Below are positions 34,801-41,307 of a DNA stretch of 64,000 bases, piece by piece; the stretch's first letter is position 1; every line of letters begins with the position of its first letter. Source of the stretch: Amphibalanus amphitrite (lineage: Eukaryota; Arthropoda; Thecostraca; Balanomorpha; Balanidae); the NCBI RefSeq assembly GCF_019059575.1, contig NW_024882729.1, positions 145,897 to 209,896 of the forward strand, written 5' to 3'. Under the pieces are notes generated by a model, which saw only the letters and a program-made list of their open reading frames with translations, did no database searches and was not told the DNA's origin. The position numbers were made by a program, and so were the translations under genes.

Positions 34801-37800
34801 GGGCTCTCAGAGTCAGATGCCGCCCAAAAAGTCGCTGTGTGGGCCGAGAGACCGGCATGGGGAGCACCCGTCCGTACTGGACTCTCAATAGTCCCAGATC
34901 GGCTTTTGTCTCTCATCACAAGTATGTAATAAATGATTTGACGGGCTGCTTGAAGGACAGCCTACGGATTTAGGGGGGGGGGCGTCTTTCCCCATCAGGA
35001 CAGGGGGCATCTTACCCCAAGGTACCGAAGTAACATTAAATCATTACAATTTGTTAGCCATAAAACTACACTCTGAAACAAACTGTCTGGGACACAGTAC
35101 ACGCATGTTAATGTATCACGACTATAGCAAGGGACGCAAAAGTTATCATCCTTCTTTGATATTTACAATGTTTTGACACCAAAATATTTTTTGAAAGCAG
35201 CAAATAAAAAACATGCAATCACCAGCCAGCCGTTGCCCAACTGAGCTTCGTAAATTTTTGTGCAGTTAACAAGGCAGGCTTCCGCTTTACGCTAAGAACA
35301 TTAATTTCCAGGTTCGATTCTTTGTTTCGCCGCTAGAGGGGGTGGGGCGTCTTTCCCACCCTGGGCATCTTACCCCACTCAGTCTCCCCTACACTCGCCT
35401 ACTGTGATGATGTTCGCCCCCCGACGGCCCAGCGTTTGACTGGAGCGGTAGACTGCGCCGTCTCACACCCAGGCTCAGCTGCACAGCACATCCCTCTGGC
35501 CTCAACGGTAGACTGTGCCGTCTCACACCTGGGCAGTAATCGCCACGCCATGTGTGGATCGCCCACGATCGTAAATACAAATACAAATACAAATACAGGC
35601 TCAGCGGCACAGCATATCTCTCTGGCCTCACACTCGCTAGAGACGCGTTTGACCGGGTCAGGGACGCGCCGCGCTGGTTGCCTTATCGCTCACTTATATG
35701 TGGCCAGGGGGCCTACTGCGAATCGCTGGTCTTTTTGTGTCGACTCGAGTATGTTAACGATCAAAAGGTAGCATACTGCATAAGTACAATTTACCTCATT
35801 TTCCTCTTCGACTTGGACATCCGTAACAGCAATGCCAACTCGCACGTTAATTATTCCACCTGCAAGAGAGAAAAAAACATCTGTTACTTTACATAGACAC
35901 TGACAGAGCCTACATTAGAAGGCAGATATCACCGGGATGATAAGGCATATTCGTCGTTGTGAGTAGAGGTGGCAAAATGTGGACCCGAGGACCCGGTCCA
36001 AAGAACCAGTCTGGACCCATATGGGTCCAGACCGGTTCCTGGAAATTTTCTGACGGGTCCAACCGGGTCTTACCATAAACCATACATCTTGCACACTACG
36101 CCTGATTGCAAAATATGAAGTGAATGGAAAGAAAACATGTGCTCATGTATGTTCCTTTCCACACTGTACGCTCATAAGCAGTGGCGTATCCAGGATCTTG
36201 AAAAGGGGGAGGCCAAACCTGCTCAAGGGGCCCCACCCTTACCTTAGGGGCCCCAGTAGTGGCGTACTTATCCCACGCCCAGGTGCGGTTCTTTGCCACT
36301 TTCACCATGTGAGGGAGCCTTTTTAAGCACACTCGGCAATCTAAAAAAGAAAAACGTGAAAAGGCCATGGATATCAATAGCTCTGTACCGTATGTAGTGT
36401 ACAATTTATTTCAGCAGTAGGCATACAGTTTTTTTTTTTTTTGCTTTGGTCGTCTCCGGGGCCACTAAAAATTATCAAAAGCAAAATGTTTTTTTCAACT
36501 TCTTTAGGATTGTAACATTTTTCAAGGGGCAGATGTCAATCTCTTAAGGCTGAAACAGACTCTTTCCGCGTTCAGGAACTCGCATGCGAGAGCCTATTCA
36601 AATACATTATAATTCTTCCCGCATCAATCGCATCCGGGAGGTGCGTGCGATTGATGCGAGCGTGCTTCCATGTATTGGAATAGGCTCTCGCATGCGATTT
36701 CCTGACTGCGGAAAGAGTCTGTTTCAGGCATTAGTATCTTGCGCTGGTTGAGGGCACTCTTAACTTTAGAAGGACCCGACTCGGGTTGAACTCTGATCTA
36801 GCCTCTGATGGCTTTATGTCGCCCACATTGGCCTCACTCCGACCTCTGAAGGCTCATTCTGGCCTCTGAAAGCCCCACACCGGCAACAGAGTGAACCACG
36901 CTGGCCTCCGGGCCCCATAATGACCTCAGGAGGAGACCCATGCTATGGCTGACCTCAGGCTCCCCCCTTCCGCTGGCTCTTGGGAGTCTTTGAGTCAGTC
37001 TGACGACCCTACGTCGCTCTCGAACCCACGCCGGTCTCTAGAAGCCCATGATGCCCCCTGAGGGTCCCACGCCGGCCTTTAAGGGCCACTCCTACCTCAG
37101 GAGGCTCAAACATGCATAAGATCTGAAAAGTGGCTGCCGAGGCCCACGAGGTGGCCACTAATGGCCCGAAGTCAGCCTATGAAGGCCCATGCTGGCTTCT
37201 TCTGAGGGTCCAGCACCAGCCTCTAAAGTCTAAAGTCAGATGACAGATGACCCCACGCTGGTCACAGAGTGCTCCACACTGGCCTAAAAGGGCTCCACAT
37301 TGTCTTCAGAGGGCCCCAAGCTAGTCTCGGTGGCCAATGGGCCTCAATCTGACCTAAGAAGGTCCCATGACGCTGGGCTTAAAAGACCCCACGCTGGACA
37401 TAGACGGCCCCATGCTGGACATATAGGGTCCCACACTGGCCTTACAAGGCCCCACGCTGGCCTTAGAAGGCCCCACACTGGCCTTAGAAGATCCCACAAT
37501 GGCCTTAGAAGGCCCCACGCTGGTCTTAGAGGGCTAAGCGCTGACTCCTTGGGGCTCTACACCAGCGTCAAAGGATCCCACGCTCGAGTCTAAGCTTATT
37601 TATGGCCGCCAAAGCGACCTCTGAGGGCCCACGCTAGCCTCTGGGGGCTCGGCCTTGGCCTCTGAGGGCCTATGAGGGCCATCAAATGGCGTTTTAAGAT
37701 AGTTTGACGCAGTTTGACTTGCTGCTTGGGCCAGTACTTTGGATGAGACCCTGAAGGTTGTTTCTCTTGGGACACTCAAGCAGGCACGTACCCAGGATTC

Positions 37801-40800
37801 CGCCCAGGAGGGGGCCGCCTGCTCTCAAAGGGGCCCACTGGTCACCCGGATGCCGCCGTCAACCCAGACAGGGGCGTATCCAAAACCTTTCGATGAGCGG
37901 ATTGGGCACAATGGGTCCGGTCCCCCTTGCAGACGGGTACCTCTGTCTGTCTGCCTGTCTGTCTGTCTGTCTTAGCCCTGAGAAAATGTGCAAAATTGGC
38001 AGATAAAAGTATTGTTTTTTGCTTGAGAAGTGTGCATAAAATACACGGTATTTTATGAGGAAGTGAAGCGAACAAGCGCCTCAGAGTCACCTGCATTAGT
38101 CCCTCAGAGGTGTCGGTGAAAGGCCGTCAGATGCGCTGGTGTGGGGTCCTCACAGGCGCCGTTGTGAGGGCCTTAGGGCTTAGAGGCACTGGTGGGGGCC
38201 ATCAATTAGGCGTGTGTGGGGCCCTGAAAGTTAATGGTGGCCCTTCATAGGCCGGCAAGGGACCCTCAGAGGTCGGTAAGAGGCCCTCAGAGTCGCTGGT
38301 AAGTGACCGTCAGATGCATAGGGCGCTGCATAGGGCCCTCGGAGGCGCCGGTGTGGGGGCTCTCAGAGCCGCCGATATAGGCCCTTAACCCGCGCCCCGC
38401 TGGGCTATTCAGCCATACGCGCCCTGCTGGGGGGGGGGGGCAGATTCTGCCCCCCCCCCTGTCTAACTTCCGAACCGATGGTCGTAGAAAGACGGGGAAA
38501 ACGGCAATCGAAAGCTCTCAACAAGGCGGATCTTAAGAGCCCAAATTTTTTTGCTTAAGTAGGTCAGAGGTCAGGTCAAGGTCAGGTCAAGGGTACAAAA
38601 TGCAAGTTTCTACAGTATCGGCCTTGCACCGTAGTTGCCGAAGAATGGACTGAGACTGATAGCCCAAAACGTGTTCTTAGACTACCAAGACAATATTCGT
38701 TGCACACAATGTCATTCAAAGGTCAAGGTCAAGGTCAGGTCAGGTCAGGTCAGGTCACCAAAAACAAAATATAGAAAAGGGCATGTGCGACGCATGTTTT
38801 ATGGGTCATTTTACTCATGGAATTCAATAGGCACACTCAATAAGTGATATGGACCACCTCTGGATGAATTTCAGGTCGAGGTCAGGTCAAGGTCAGGTCA
38901 AGTGAGGTCAAATTTTGAAGTTGGTTGTTCAGGCCTAAAAAGGTGTCTATCCGATGCAGTTTTTCACGGCGAATCGAATGGTGCTATTTTTGTTTCCGTA
39001 CGAGGTCTAGAACTTCCAAAAAAAATCATTTTTCAAAACATTTGTGTGTCGTGACGTCATAAAATTTTGAATAACTCCCACATTTTTGAACCGATTCTTC
39101 TAAAAATTGGTATGTAGGTGCACATAGACCACTTCTTTGACATATGTTCCGGTTTTTTCGATAAACTCAAAATTTTGGATTTTATAAATATTTTCCCAAA
39201 AAAGTCAGTTTTTTGGAAAATTTTTGGCCAAAATCCAAAATTTTCAAAAAACCGAGATAGCCATTTGATAGACAAAGTAGAATCACGTATAACCTTTTTG
39301 TTACGTCTTGATTCCTTTAAAAATGAAGATGTTAGCGGCGTTTGAAATTTTGCCGTTTTTGAGGCGAAAATGGCGAACATGACGTCACTAAAACGTCAAT
39401 TTCTCAAAAATTTTCCGACAGATTTCGCTCAAATTTTCAGGGAACGTGTCAAATTGATGTATGATAAGGTACTAAAAGTTTGACGTCGCTGGCGTAACGC
39501 GTTTAGAAGTTATTGGCGAAAAACGGGAGGGGGGGCAGATTCTGCCCCCCAGCGGGGCGCGGGTTAAGAGGCACTGGTGTGGGGCCCTTAGAGGTGGCAG
39601 TGGGGGCCTTCGCAGGCGCCGTTGTAAGGGCCCTCAGAAACACCAGTGTGGGCCGTGGGGCCATAGCAAACGGGTATGGGGCCTTTACAGCTGATCCCTT
39701 ATTGGACGGCAAGAGCCCTCAGGGCCGGCAAGGTCCCTCAGAACCTGGCGTGAGGCCCTTCTGGAGATAAGTGTGGCTGCACAAGAGCCCATGGGGTGTT
39801 CTCACAAGCCCTGTGGTCTCCTCTCCAGTTGAAGCGATGCCAGCGCGGGCCCTCTTTCGCCAATTGGCACCGCAGGGCCTCTCGGGCGCGAGGGGACCCT
39901 AATCCCTATAACGGACACGTGCCCCCTCGCCCCTGGCCATACCATTGAATCCGAGTGATAACGGGCCGTTCAGGTAATCAGGGGCCTCTCACGTGACCAG
40001 GGGCCTTACAATTGACCAGGGACTTTCAATTGACAAGGGGTCTTTCAATTGACCAGGGGTCTTTCAATTGACCAGGGGTCTTTCAATTGACCAGGGGCCC
40101 ACCAGGTGACCAGGGGACCCTCTGATAACCAGGGGACGGTTATACCAGGGGCTCCACGGGTAACTAAGGGCCTTTATGTGACTGCAGGGGCCCTTCATAT
40201 AACCAGGTACTCCCCGGGTAAACATGGGCTCTTCAGGTGACGAGGGTTTCTTCAGATCACTGGCCAGGGGATCAGGTGCCCCTCAGGTAGCTAGGGGCCC
40301 CTGATTAGATAGATAACTAGGGGCCCCTCATATACCAAGAGGCCCCACTGGTAACCAGGGGCCTCTCAGATAATCAGTGGCTCTCAGGCAATCACGGGCC
40401 CCTTAGGTAGTCAGGGGCCCCTCAGGTAAGCAGGGGCGCTCAGGAAACCAGGGGCCCCTCAGATAACCAGGGGCCCCTCAGATAACCAGGGCCCCTCAGG
40501 TAACCAGGGCCCCCGTAGCCAGGGCCCCTCAGGTAACCAGGAGTTCTTCAGATAACCGGGGACCAATCAGGTAACCAGGCCCCCTCAGATAACCAGGGGC
40601 CACTCAGGTAACCAGGGCCCCTCAGATAACCAGGGACCCTCAGGTGACCAGGGGGACCGTCAGGTAACCAGGGCGTCCCTCAGGGCCCCCATGGCCCCCT
40701 TGTGTACATCATTGCACTCAAGTGACCCAAAGGGCCCACTTGCATGTTTGATGCCAAAGGGGGAGGCCATGGCCTCTTGGCCTCCCCCCTGGATACGCCA

Positions 40801-41157
40801 CTGCTCATAAGTTCCCCAGTGGGAAATAGGCTGTTTTACGTGATGAAATGCTTTGTATTAATTGACTTTTGGGGAAGGGGTCCAACTGGTTCCGATTCCA
40901 GCTTATACCGGGTCTGACTGGTTCCAGAAATATCCAGCCGGGTCTGGGTGAGTCCGATTTCCAAAATTTTCACCTTTTGCTACCTCTATAGTTATGAGGC
41001 TCCTGATTTGTCGAGCATAGCTCAAACAGACACACGGGCCGCTCCCAAGTTACCGTCAGGTGGTGCTGGTGGAATGATTTTTGCGTTGTTCAGACCCAGA
41101 AAGGACCCATCGTCGCTGTCCTGTTCCTCGCTGGCAGCCGAGATCACGGTCAGAAAA
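10705..41157 (-). CDS. Cys-loop ligand-gated ion channel gene (ten exons found, incomplete)
   Basis: Ten exons on the minus strand encode one pentameric ligand-gated channel subunit: 41054-41157, 35795-35859, 22197-22248, 21738-21908, 21001-21071, 19058-19192, 17472-17587, 16710-16792, 15739-15843 and 10705-10848. Seven of the nine junctions join in frame. About 348 codons are visible, against 420-500 for the family. Missing are the first exon with the Met and part of the signal peptide, and the M3-M4 intracellular loop exon (exon 9 ends in phase 2, exon 10 starts in phase 0). The exon 4/5 junction is one base out of phase. TM2 begins PPELVPGRM, which recalls the invertebrate VPGRM channels (pHCl-2 and relatives) rather than classical GABA or glutamate receptors. 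P at -2' and R at 0' suggest anion selectivity. Introns are filled with transposons. Confidence 0.85.
11208..12616. mobile_element. Family B MITE remnant split by a family A MITE
   Basis: Left flank (CCACCTTGTTGAAAGCTTAC...) and right flank (GACCATCCCTTCGGAAGTTA..., CTGAATAGCCCAGCTGGGAG) are consecutive in the intact family B copies, where the same point reads TCTTTCTACGACC. Here a TTAA-bounded element sits in that point. The right terminus is decayed (GGGAGCGGGCTAA). It lies in the channel gene between exons 9 and 10. Confidence 0.7.
11312..12518. mobile_element. piggyBac-like MITE, family A, uninterrupted copy
   Basis: TTAACCCGTGACCTGGTGGG at the left, CCACCAGGGCGCGGGTTAA at the right; TTAA at both ends. 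Subterminal palindrome core CTATTTTTTG lies between G and C runs at both ends. Paired TGACGTCA sites at 11489-11496 and 11500-11507. TGACCTTGACCTGACC arrays near 11990 and 12130-12180. Provides the empty site for the hAT insertion at 1623-3742. Confidence 0.85.
12617..13406. other. Channel intron stretch, no supported exon
   Basis: Includes a GC-balanced segment (about 12890-13140) with open frames on the minus strand (WRWNVGAVYTLAVEP..., LELPCRRMVQPDHQN). Those frames have no acceptor/donor pair of the right phase and no recognised domain. The undiscovered M3-M4 loop exon of the channel could lie here or elsewhere between 10849 and 15738. Confidence 0.35.
13415..13646. mobile_element. hAT-like MITE (232 bp)
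   Basis: Termini CAGGGACGTAGCAAGG and CCTGGCTACGTGCCTG are imperfect inverted repeats. An exact 8-bp duplication CTACAAAC flanks it (13407-13414 and 13647-13654). Same terminal type as the larger elements at 1623 and 36179. Confidence 0.85.
14041..15600. mobile_element. CACTG-ended DNA element in a channel intron
   Basis: Left end CACTGTTAAAAAAGATTAGC, right end GCTAACCTTTTTTACAGTG. Blocks such as TTTGGCGCGAGAATAGCAGG and its inverse recur near both ends. The ends resemble CACTA/EnSpm elements, but the superfamily is not proven. The middle contains a promoter-like motif group (ACTTCCG then GGCGGCGCCATTTT at about 14640-14662) and a GC-rich segment to 15180 with two imperfect copies of GTGCTCGCTGGT. 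No transposase seen. Confidence 0.6.
14194..14447. mobile_element. Short CACTG-ended MITE nested in the larger element
   Basis: CACTGTAAAAAAAAGTTAAG to CTTAACTTTTTTACAGTG, with TA on both sides. Its two halves are inverted copies (CTGCTATTCTCGCGCCAAAT at the left, the inverse at about 14400-14420). Confidence 0.7.
15739..15843 (-). CDS. Channel exon 9: TM3
   Basis: Acceptor TTTGCCGCAG, then Q-SMPEVSYVKALDIWNLTC and IVFVLFTIVEYIVVL, donor AAG|GTGAGG. 'PEVSYVKALDIW' followed by the aromatic, hydrophobic helix is the standard M2-M3 loop and TM3 of Cys-loop channels. Entry phase 2 matches exon 8. Exit phase is 2. Confidence 0.92.
15892..16557. mobile_element. MITE with CCGTTTTCACGACGG inverted ends
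   Basis: Left end GGCCGTTTTCACGACGGG, right end CCGTCGTGAAAACGGCC. It makes up most of the intron between the TM2 and TM3 exons and stops about 45 bp short of the TM3 acceptor. The same termini bound elements at 23755-25288 and 23830-23946. Confidence 0.7.
16710..16792 (-). CDS. Channel exon 8: pore-lining TM2
   Basis: Acceptor TTTGACCTCAG, then VPPELVPGRMVLVITTLL and TLTGLFNANV, donor GT|GTAAGT. Phase 0 in and phase 2 out, matching its neighbours. TTLLTLT is the classic TM2 core of anion-selective receptors. Immediately upstream in the gene (16806-17036) are three further tandem copies of the acceptor plus the first two thirds of this exon. Confidence 0.93.
16731..17036 (-). repeat. Tandem copies of the TM2 acceptor and exon start
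   Basis: Four units: 16731-16805 (part of the real exon), 16806-16880, 16881-16961 and 16962-17036; lengths 75, 75, 81 and 75 bp. Each holds an acceptor AG (at 16793-16794, 16868-16869, 16949-16950 and 17024-17025 on the plus coordinates) followed by codons for P-E-L-V-x-G-R-M. The third has an in-frame 6-bp insertion; the fourth has Q for P before GRM. None of the extra copies has the exon's 3' end or donor, and reading on from the second copy meets TGA. So they are partial exon duplications, not full alternative exons. Confidence 0.9.
17472..17587 (-). CDS. Channel exon 7: pre-TM1 and TM1
   Basis: Acceptor TGTGCCCTCAG, then GALSEVSFEVLLTRKVRN and SVLSVFVPSFMLIFVSWLSLW, donor TGG|GTGAGC. 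The pattern 'F-x-L-x-R-...-hYVPShhhVhhSWhSFW' of TM1 is clear, with FVPSFMLIFVSWLSLW here. Entry phase 1 matches exon 6; exit phase 0 matches the TM2 exon. Confidence 0.93.
17972..18164. mobile_element. TTAA-flanked hairpin element
   Basis: TTAAAAGTACCGCGCAAAGT at the left and ACTTTGCGCGGTACTTTTAA at the right, with near-complete inverted arms (GGCGGTGGATCCAT / ATGGATCCACCGCG). About 190 bp. Shares its right TTAA with the next element. Confidence 0.75.
18161..18761. mobile_element. piggyBac-like MITE with two paired CRE blocks
   Basis: TTAACCCACGAGCCGCTGGG to CCGCCGGGTTAA. Palindrome core CATAAAGTTG lies between G and C runs at both ends. TGACGTCA pairs at 18322-18329/18333-18340 and 18553-18560/18564-18571, each with 11 bp between start points, placed roughly symmetrically within the element. 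Confidence 0.8.
19058..19192 (-). CDS. Channel exon 6: extracellular domain, loop F to loop C
   Basis: Acceptor TGTGTGCCTCAG, then (Y)MYTDDVMLVSWHHSGVEL, YFDTRPRSFNVDDVRIAEPE and VDYTLTG, donor CACCG|GTGAGC. 'Y-T-x-x-D-h-x-h-x-W' followed by a 'GVEL' block is the segment after the Cys loop in this family. T from exon 5 plus AC here restores a Tyr codon. Exit phase 1. Confidence 0.9.
19311..19995. repeat. CGAGCGAG-ended repeat, copy 1
   Basis: Starts GTATAACGCCTTTTGGGGCG then ACGGAGCGAGCGAGAG; ends CGCTCGCTTCGCTCGCTCCG-type sequence. Contains three degenerate subrepeats with GCCGTTCTCGAGATCTGGAA, and the palindrome TGCACGTGCGCACGTGCA. A (GGCC)n run precedes the right end. Other copies: 20182-20814, 26762-27456 (inverted) and 50281-54104 (interrupted). 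Long minus-strand open frames across copies reflect the repeat. Confidence 0.75.
20182..20814. repeat. CGAGCGAG-ended repeat, copy 2
   Basis: Same order of blocks as copy 1, with a deletion in the right third (between CGAGATA and CATAAGGGGTC). The palindrome TGCACGTGCGCACGTGCA occurs twice. Lies between channel exons 5 and 6. Confidence 0.75.
21001..21071 (-). CDS. Channel exon 5: the Cys loop
   Basis: Encodes SQ-CYFTYERYPMDKQRC-KLRLQT, with 13 residues between the two cysteines, exactly the spacing that defines the family, and the YPMD motif in the loop. Donor ACAT|GTAAGT. The acceptor chosen (GTCGTCAG) gives entry phase 2, whereas exon 4 exits in phase 1. Either the true boundary differs, a tiny exon is missing, or there is a one-base error or frameshift. 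Confidence 0.88.
21215..21592. mobile_element. Truncated piggyBac-like MITE
   Basis: Matches the right third of the element at 46651-47852 (CCATTGACTTATAATGGGGA block: here TTGACTTATAATGGGGAGGT) and ends GCAGGTCGCGGGTTAA, with TTAA at 21589-21592. Left end is missing. Confidence 0.65.
21738..21908 (-). CDS. Channel exon 4: extracellular domain, loops A and E
   Basis: Acceptor TTTTTATAG, then (G)NASFMQLHTSVVDKIWVP, DLFFVNVRSIKQPYLLIEAA and GVTLFRNKTIIHVRYITI, donor ATCG|GTGCTC. 'hIWhPDhFFhN' is loop A of Cys-loop receptors, and 'G-hxxRYIT' precedes the Cys loop. NAS and NKT are possible N-glycosylation sites. Entry phase 1 matches exon 3. Confidence 0.93.
22197..22248 (-). CDS. Channel exon 3: 'W-x-DPR' segment
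   Basis: A 52-bp exon: acceptor GGTTTTACAG, LGCYIRTIWEDPRVTLP, donor CCCG|GTAAGC. The Y-hR-x-x-W-x-DPRh motif is diagnostic for the extracellular domain. Phase 0 in agrees with exon 2, phase 1 out agrees with exon 4. Too short to be seen as a long ORF. Confidence 0.92.
22407..23751. mobile_element. CACTG-ended element with a CpG-rich core
   Basis: Left CACTGAAAACAGTTTAACCC, right GGGTAAAATTGTTTTCAGTG, with TA on each side. The middle (about 22915-23075) is strongly CpG-rich (GCGCGCCCCTGCCGCCGCCA) and next to a tandem duplication. Located 160 bp upstream of channel exon 3. Confidence 0.65.
23114..23284. repeat. Exact 67-bp direct repeat
   Basis: Segment starting GCAGTAAATAAATCGCGTTT and ending CGAACCAAAACATAACA occurs at 23114-23180 and again, unchanged, at 23218-23284, separated by 37 bp. 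The identity suggests a recent duplication. Confidence 0.9.
23755..25288. mobile_element. Element with CCGTTTTC-CGACGG ends, containing a giant hairpin
   Basis: Left GTAGCCGTTTTCTCGACGGC, right CCGTCGTGAAAATGGCTAG. A short member of the same terminal family lies inside (23830-23946, GTAGCCGTTTTCACGACGGG to CCGTCGTGAAAACGGC). The bulk is the inverted repeat at 24021-25168. Confidence 0.55.
24021..25168. repeat. Long inverted repeat (two ~475-bp arms)
   Basis: Left arm 24021-24500, right arm 24695-25168, spacer 194 bp. Outer ends CACTATGCAAC / GTTGCATAGTG; inner ends CTGTGGCGTCCAGATTGAGT / ACTCAATCTGGACGCCACAG are exact. Arms differ by scattered substitutions and small indels only. A transcript through it would fold into a long double-stranded hairpin. 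It lies in the 13.5-kb channel intron 2. Confidence 0.9.
26762..27456. repeat. CGAGCGAG-ended repeat, copy 3 (inverted)
   Basis: Begins TTACGGAGCGAGCGAAGCGA and ends with CTCGCTCGCTCCGTTGGTCG and CCCCAAAAGGCG. TGCACGTGCGCACGTGCA is at about 27260, and a diverged form (TGCACGTGTGCACGTGCA) near 27130. Confidence 0.75.
27485..27745. repeat. Dispersed repeat, copy 2
   Basis: Blocks CGCCCTTCGGTCCAATGAGA, ATTTCAGAGCCGGAAGGATG, GGGATAGAGTTGCCCGTCCA and GCGTGGAGGAG appear in the same order as at 5775-6230. Confidence 0.55.
27746..29039. other. Channel intron 2, unclassified sequence
   Basis: No supported exon. Contains TTTTTGCCAATTTTCGCGGC (28276), a motif repeated at 34040 in another repeat, and CCAAT-type boxes at about 28752 and 28788 (inverted). 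Confidence 0.4.
29125..29296 (+). promoter_or_regulatory. Predicted core promoter and non-coding first exon
   Basis: TCAGTT at 29174-29179 fits the arthropod initiator (A+1 at 29176). Exactly at +28 is GGATG (29203-29207), which fits the downstream promoter element RGWYV. A CCAAT box (AGCCAATCAG) lies about 50 bp upstream. The following GC-rich stretch ends at a good donor, TT|GTAAGT (GT at 29297-29298), giving a first exon of about 121 bp without a long ORF. It would be antisense to the channel gene. The rest of the transcript was not identified. Confidence 0.4.
29700..30240. repeat. TTTACCC/GGTAAA-rich degenerate repeat
   Basis: Repeated blocks such as TGGTAAAAAACGTCTGTGTG (twice, about 30073 and 30151) and AGAGTAAA...TTTACCC in both orientations. 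Probably subterminal repeats of a DNA element. No coding. Confidence 0.5.
30845..30997 (+). promoter_or_regulatory. NRF1/YY1-type promoter region with a donor site
   Basis: Two GCGCATGCGC sites (30845-30854 and 30857-30866), the binding consensus of NRF1 (Erect wing in flies), lie 12 bp apart. They are followed by GACGCCATCTTCC (30904-30916), a YY1-like site. A GC-rich stretch then ends at AGAG|GTAAGG (GT at 30998-30999). Such clusters mark TATA-less promoters. No downstream coding exon was identified, and the sites also form an alternating purine-pyrimidine run, so chance is possible. Confidence 0.35.
31107..31331. mobile_element. Hairpin MITE with GTACAGGGACCC ends
   Basis: Left TAGGTACAGGGACCCGCAGT, right ACTGCGGGTCCCCGTACCTA; inverted identity continues through TTGCTACTGTACA. 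Length 225 bp. Confidence 0.75.
31810..32110. repeat. Tandem repeat, ~195-bp period
   Basis: TGGTCAAAAATGGTGGTGGA occurs at 31837 and 32032, each followed by TAGGGGTA-CCTTCA and a Gly-codon-like GCGGATT/GCAGGTT block. It ends at GTTTTCAGTG, the terminus type seen at 23751. Confidence 0.7.
32111..33130. other. GC-rich repetitive stretch, no gene
   Basis: Degenerate GTGCCCCTGGCAGGCC and GGGACCCTCAGAGGCCGG-like repeats, with long C and A runs at 32881-32906. Compositionally like the interiors of the hAT elements at 1623 and 36179. Open frames here are repeat by-products. Confidence 0.5.
33566..34012. repeat. Minisatellite of AGAGAGGAGGCCCTCTGT units
   Basis: About 24 tandem units of 17-21 bp (GTAGAGAGGAGGCCCTCT) with point changes. 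Frames through it encode ERRPSVERRP-type strings. The unit contains AGGCCCTCT, itself partly self-complementary. Confidence 0.85.
34203..35392. mobile_element. Element with GTAGGGGAGAGTGGGG ends
   Basis: Left GTAGGGGAGAGTGGGGAAAG, right CTTACCCCACTCAGTCTCCCCTAC. Internal motifs GGGGGCATCTTACCCC (about 34390, 35006) and GGGGCGTCTTTCCCC (34980, 35345) are repeated near both ends. About 1.19 kb. No coding capacity. Confidence 0.65.
35795..35859 (-). CDS. Channel exon 2: first beta strand of the extracellular domain
   Basis: Acceptor CTCTCTTGCAG, then (G)GIINVRVGIAVTDVQVEEENE, donor GAG|GTAAAT. 'V-x-V-x-h-x-V-x-x-h-x-x-h-x-E' after the PPDG of exon 1 is the beta-1 region of Cys-loop subunits. 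Entry phase 1 and exit phase 0 fit exons 1 and 3. The next exon is 13.5 kb away. Confidence 0.85.
36548..36732. mobile_element. Hairpin MITE, GGCTGAAACAGACTC family, copy 1
   Basis: Arms GCTGAAACAGACTCTTTCCG and CGGAAAGAGTCTGTTTCAG, with inner arms CGCATGCGAGAGCCTATTC and its inverse. A shorter copy is at 44857-45001. Confidence 0.8.
36790..37700. repeat. GGCCTTAGAAGGCCCCACGCT minisatellite
   Basis: Degenerate 20-28-bp units of the form AAGGCCCCACGCTGGCCTTAG, best conserved at 37380-37530. Interior of the 4.6-kb hAT-like element. Confidence 0.75.
38385..39567. mobile_element. piggyBac-like MITE, family B, intact copy
   Basis: TTAACCCGCGCCCCGCTGGG and its inverse CAGCGGGGCGCGGGTTAA, TTAA at both ends. 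GGGGGCAGATTCTGCCCCC subterminally at both ends. AGGTCAAGGTCAGGTCAAGG arrays at about 38570, 38720 and 38880. It supplies the empty TTAA site (TACTTAAGCA on the reverse strand) for the 4884-8018 insertion. Confidence 0.88.
39960..40690. repeat. CCAGGGGCCCCTCAGGTAA minisatellite
   Basis: About 30 units of 19-21 bp with the form ACCAGGGGCCCCTCAGATA; one sub-block repeats GTCTTTCAATTGACCAGGG three times (40030-40090). The unit resembles that of the array at 2458-3600, though the two lie in different hAT-like elements. Confidence 0.8.
41054..41157 (-). CDS. Channel exon 1 (of those found): signal peptide end and N-terminus
   Basis: Acceptor TTCTCCATTTTCAG, then FLTVISAASEEQDSDDGS, FLGLNNAKIIPPAPPD(G), donor GACG|GTAACT. 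FLTVISAA looks like the end of a signal peptide with cleavage near AAS. An acidic linker and 'PP-x-x-PPDG', the usual lead-in to beta-1, follow. The Met lies on a further upstream exon not identified beyond 41158. Confidence 0.75.
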
Positions 41158-41307
41158 CTGAAAATGGAGAAACTGTGTAATAGGAGGCAACATTGCTGTC
41201 AGCTGGTGGTCAGAGGAGGAGCGCTGACGAATAATAACCATCGTCGGCAGACTGAAGGGGCACCTCCTTTGTTTTCGAGAGCTCGGAACATGCCGGCAAT
41301 AGAAAGC

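Larger units (their letters stand above)
36179..40804. mobile_element. 4.6-kb hAT-like element with minisatellite interior
   Basis: Termini CAGTGGCGTATCCAGGATCT and CCCCCTGGATACGCCACTG are inverted repeats. An exact 8-bp duplication CTCATAAG lies at 36171-36178 and 40805-40812. Contains two minisatellite zones, a hairpin MITE (36548-36732), a relative of the element at 1623 (from about 37782), a (GTCT)n run (37946-37972) and a piggyBac-like MITE (38385-39567). No transposase. Confidence 0.88.
35964..40990. mobile_element. hAT-like element (TAGAGGTGGCAAAA type), interrupted
   Basis: Left TAGAGGTGGCAAAATGTGGA, right TCACCTTTTGCTACCTCTATA. Near-identical octamers GTTGTGAG (35956-35963) and GTTATGAG (40991-40998) flank it. 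Its GGGTCCAGACCGG-type interior is split by the 4.6-kb element at 36179-40804. It occupies nearly the whole of channel intron 1. Confidence 0.65.
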
